From positions 1 through 43,746 of the forward strand of contig LARN01000014.1 in assembly GCA_000980495.1 (NCBI GenBank): 43,746 bases of DNA, written 5' to 3'. Made by a program: the position numbers and the translations under genes. The notes under the pieces were generated by a model, which was not told the DNA's origin, did no database searches, and saw only the letters and a program-made list of their open reading frames with translations. Of this stretch, positions 41,624-43,746 are shown piece after piece. Source of the stretch: Acinetobacter sp. N54.MGS-139 (GTDB taxonomy: Bacteria; Pseudomonadota; Gammaproteobacteria; Burkholderiales; Burkholderiaceae_F). Each line of letters opens with the position of its first letter. Position 1 is the first letter of the stretch.

Positions 41624-43030
41624 ATGTACGACTTACTTCTCAAGAATGCTTGGGTCGTCGATCCGCTGAATTCCGTCAACGGCGTTGCCGATGTCGCTAT
41701 TCAGGACGGCAAAATTGCCAAGGTCCAGCGCGACATTACGGAAGAAGCTAAAGAAGTCATCGACTTCACCGGTAAAACCCTTCAGCCCGGCATTATTGAC
41801 AGCCATGTTCACCTCGGCGAAATGTGGGGCTCTCCCTTCGGCCCGAGAATGCTGGCCATGAACGGCGTCACGACCTGCCTGGATATGGCCGGTCCTCTGG
41901 ATAACATTCTTGACAACGTCCCTAAATACGGCGTCGGCATTAACATGGCGATCCTGCAGTTCGCCTCCCCTCCTTTTACATTCAAAGATGCCAATCCCTC
42001 CCAGCAGGAAATGATCGACCTGATCGATAAGTCCCTGGAAGAAGGTGCTCTCGGCGTCAAACTCCTCGGCGGCCACTATCCGCTTGAACCCGAAGTCTCT
42101 TCTCTGCTCATCCGCACCGCCTTGGAACGCAGAGCCTACGTTGCCTGGCATGCCGGCACAACGAAGAACGGCTCCAACATCAACGGCATGATTGAAGCCG
42201 TGAAGATGGCCGACGGCTATCCGATGCATCTGGCCCATATCAATGCTTACTGCCGCGGCGCCATCAAGGACGCCATGGAAGAAACGGCCATCGCGATTGA
42301 TCTGCTTAAAGCCAACCCCAATATCTTCTGCGAAAGCTATGTCTCTCCGAAGAACGGTACACGCCTGACTTGCGACAAGGACGGCAAGATCCAGTCCAAG
42401 GTGACGGGCAACTGCCTGAGAGCTTTCGGCTTCACCGAAGACAAAGACGGCGTCAGAGCCGCGCTCTTAGCCGGAAAAGCCTTCGTGGTTTACGACGCCG
42501 GCGGTTATTCCGACCTGATGACCGGCGAAGAAGCCCTTCGCCGCTGGGAAGCAGCAGACACAAATGTCGGCGGAAGCTTCAACATCAATCCGCCGCTGCC
42601 CCGTATCGCCTTGGCTCAGGCCAAACGCGACGACGGCTCCTTCGTCGTTGACGCAATTTCCACCGACGGCGGTTGCATCCCCCGCAACGTCATCCTTTCT
42701 CAGGGCCTGTCTCTCGTAAAACTCGATATTCTGAGTCTCAGTGAATTTGCCCAGAAGACCTCTTTGAATCCTGCTCGCATGCTTCGTCTGGCAAACAAAG
42801 GTCATCTCTCCGTCGGCGCAGATGCAGACATCACCGTCTACGACTACGCCACTCAGATGCCTGTGGCTTCTTTCATCGAAGGCCGCAAGGTTCTCTTCAA
42901 CGGAGAACTGGTTTCTAAGGGCGCAACCGTCATCTGCACGGAACACGGCAAAAACGCCATTGAAAAACGCGGCATGAAGGCGATTGTGGTCGATCCCGGC
43001 AAGCAGATCGAACGAATCACTGCTCTCTAA
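41624..43030 (+). CDS. Amidohydrolase-superfamily protein of unknown substrate
   Basis: A 468-residue metal-dependent hydrolase of the amidohydrolase superfamily. It shows the His61-x-His63 pair in GIIDSHVHLGE, a possible carboxylated Lys146 in LGVKLLGGH, His176 in WHAGT, histidines in MHLAHINAYC (202/205) and an Asp in STDGGC (about residue 347). N- and C-terminal pieces form the usual small beta-sandwich (LLLKNAWVVDP; LSVGADADITVYD). This set fits dinuclear enzymes such as dihydroorotase, hydantoinase or D-aminoacylase, but none matches well enough to name. AAGGAG precedes the ATG. In the cluster it could open a cyclic amide or remove an acyl group to yield asparagine or aspartate. Confidence 0.85.
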   Translation: MYDLLLKNAWVVDPLNSVNGVADVAIQDGKIAKVQRDITEEAKEVIDFTGKTLQPGIIDSHVHLGEMWGSPFGPRMLAMNGVTTCLDMAGPLDNILDNVPKYGVGINMAILQFASPPFTFKDANPSQQEMIDLIDKSLEEGALGVKLLGGHYPLEPEVSSLLIRTALERRAYVAWHAGTTKNGSNINGMIEAVKMADGYPMHLAHINAYCRGAIKDAMEETAIAIDLLKANPNIFCESYVSPKNGTRLTCDKDGKIQSKVTGNCLRAFGFTEDKDGVRAALLAGKAFVVYDAGGYSDLMTGEEALRRWEAADTNVGGSFNINPPLPRIALAQAKRDDGSFVVDAISTDGGCIPRNVILSQGLSLVKLDILSLSEFAQKTSLNPARMLRLANKGHLSVGADADITVYDYATQMPVASFIEGRKVLFNGELVSKGATVICTEHGKNAIEKRGMKAIVVDPGKQIERITAL

Positions 43031-43046
43031 AACTTTCTCCAAACAA

Positions 43047-43077
43047 AATGGACAGAGATTTAAAAATCTCTGTCCAT
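43047..43077. terminator. Terminator between amidohydrolase and HpaII-like fragment
   Basis: AATGGACAGAGATTT pairs with AATCTCTGTCCATT, a stem of about 14 bp with a tiny loop. Read leftward it is followed by TTTGTTT, so it ends the minus-strand fragment. A second complex hairpin, with outer arms AACTGCA (43087) and TGCAGTT (43132) followed by TTGTC, may terminate the rightward operon. Confidence 0.7.
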
Positions 43078-43173
43078 TCAAATCAGAACTGCATTTTCCT
43101 CCTCTATTCTTCCGTTTAGATAGGAGGTAACTGCAGTTTTGTCATTTTCTCGTTATCGGGTCAGGTTTCCCCT

Positions 43174-43674
43174 TCAGGATTCCGACTCTTCTTTTTCCCC
43201 TATTCGTACTTGTAATTGCATATCAACGTAGTACTTTCCATCAGGTTCTGCAAACACTCTCCCGTAACCATGTCTGGAGGTCGAAGGGTTATCTAAATAG
43301 GAAAAATTCATTAGGTATTGACCAATAGCATTTCGTGTAGTCAACTCAAGACACTGAACTCGCCCATTCTTCGTGACGATGATAAGACCTCCGGTGGCTT
43401 GTTCTTGACCGTCCCAAAAGCGGCTGACAGTAGCTCCGGTTGAAAATGCAAATAGAAAATTTTGGAGCTTAAAGGTAAGAGAATTTTCTCTCCTCGATAC
43501 CGAATCTCCGAGCTCGGCAATCTCTGGAATTTCCGGTTTTTCTGCAACCTTTTTTACCAGCGAGGCAAAACTTTCTTTAGTCTCATAGTCGACATAGCGG
43601 GCCACCAAAAGTTGAGCAAGGATTTCGGGAAGAGAGCTATCGATTAACGTCAACTTCCAGCGTTTTTCTACTCC
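43174..43674 (-). pseudogene. C-terminal part of an HpaII-family restriction endonuclease
   Basis: The frame encodes about 165 residues resembling the last half of type II endonucleases of the HpaII family (recognition CCGG): LTLIDSSLPEILAQLL at the beginning, then FWDGQEQATGGLIIV and the family ending NPSTSRHGYGRVF with DMQLQVRI. HpaII itself is about 360 residues, so around 200 N-terminal residues are missing. The frame is closed upstream by TAG at 43675-43677, and the remaining 70 bases of the window show no matching continuation in any frame. The first usable start is TTG 43653. I read it as a truncated or broken gene; the rest may lie beyond the edge behind a lesion. The partner methyltransferase is not in the window. 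Assignment is from memory of the family. Confidence 0.6.
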
Positions 43675-43746
43675 CTACCCAGAGGTAGCTTAAAAACGGC
43701 AACGGTTGCCTGAAATAACCACAAAAATGACTTGCGCTTCGTGCGC

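Overview
The window looks like chromosome of a Gram-negative betaproteobacterium, most likely Burkholderiales and probably Sutterellaceae (Sutterella/Parasutterella type). This rests on outer-membrane and Tat-exported envelope proteins (FadL type, AmiC), a hda-HAD-pcnB-folK-panB-panC block next to purM as seen in Burkholderiales, PPK1, MoeB/MoaD, and a set of amino-acid, C4-dicarboxylate and drug/metabolite exporters without sugar catabolism. The base composition is near half G+C by eye. The genus is an inference, not a measurement.

Layout. 1-8.9 kb: end of an unknown gene, purB, then leftward dgkA, fba, amiC and tsaE, a YhbS-type acetyltransferase, and an AraC regulator divergent from a flavodoxin-SDR operon. 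8.9-14.4 kb: tRNA-Thr and tRNA-Leu, a gap, then a hicAB toxin-antitoxin locus whose toxin gene is frameshifted. Next is an IS1634-like insertion sequence of 2092 bp flanked by a perfect 368-bp direct duplication, then a D-serine dehydratase-like gene with ridA. The duplication leaves a truncated gene copy on the left of the IS and a full copy on the right. 14.4-24.6 kb: MFS transporter, FadL-family porin, a protein with an IS3-OrfA-like HTH on a long unknown body, ppk1 with a downstream WYL regulator, and moeB-moaD-FUSC. 24.6-28 kb: two EamA exporters flanking a DUF486 protein and a broken LysR gene whose likely operator is intact. 28-30.4 kb: a polar amino-acid ABC importer. 30.7-38 kb: a small monooxygenase-like protein, panC-panB-folK-pcnB-HAD-hda (leftward), a signal-less DsbC-like protein and purM (rightward). 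38-43 kb: a LysR-controlled cluster of DcuC-type carrier, cytoplasmic asparaginase and an orphan amidohydrolase. 43.2-43.7 kb: the 3' part of an HpaII-type restriction endonuclease.

How the genes work together. The housekeeping part covers purine synthesis (purB, purM), pantothenate and folate synthesis, RNA polyadenylation, control of replication initiation and cell-wall splitting. The accessory part deals mainly with amino acids: import, deamination (D-Ser dehydratase plus RidA, asparaginase) and export (EamA, DUF486). The most unusual items are the very long target duplication that kept the hit gene whole, the frameshifted HicA beside intact HicB, the HTH-fusion protein at 17.4 kb, and the 38-43 kb amide-catabolism cluster.
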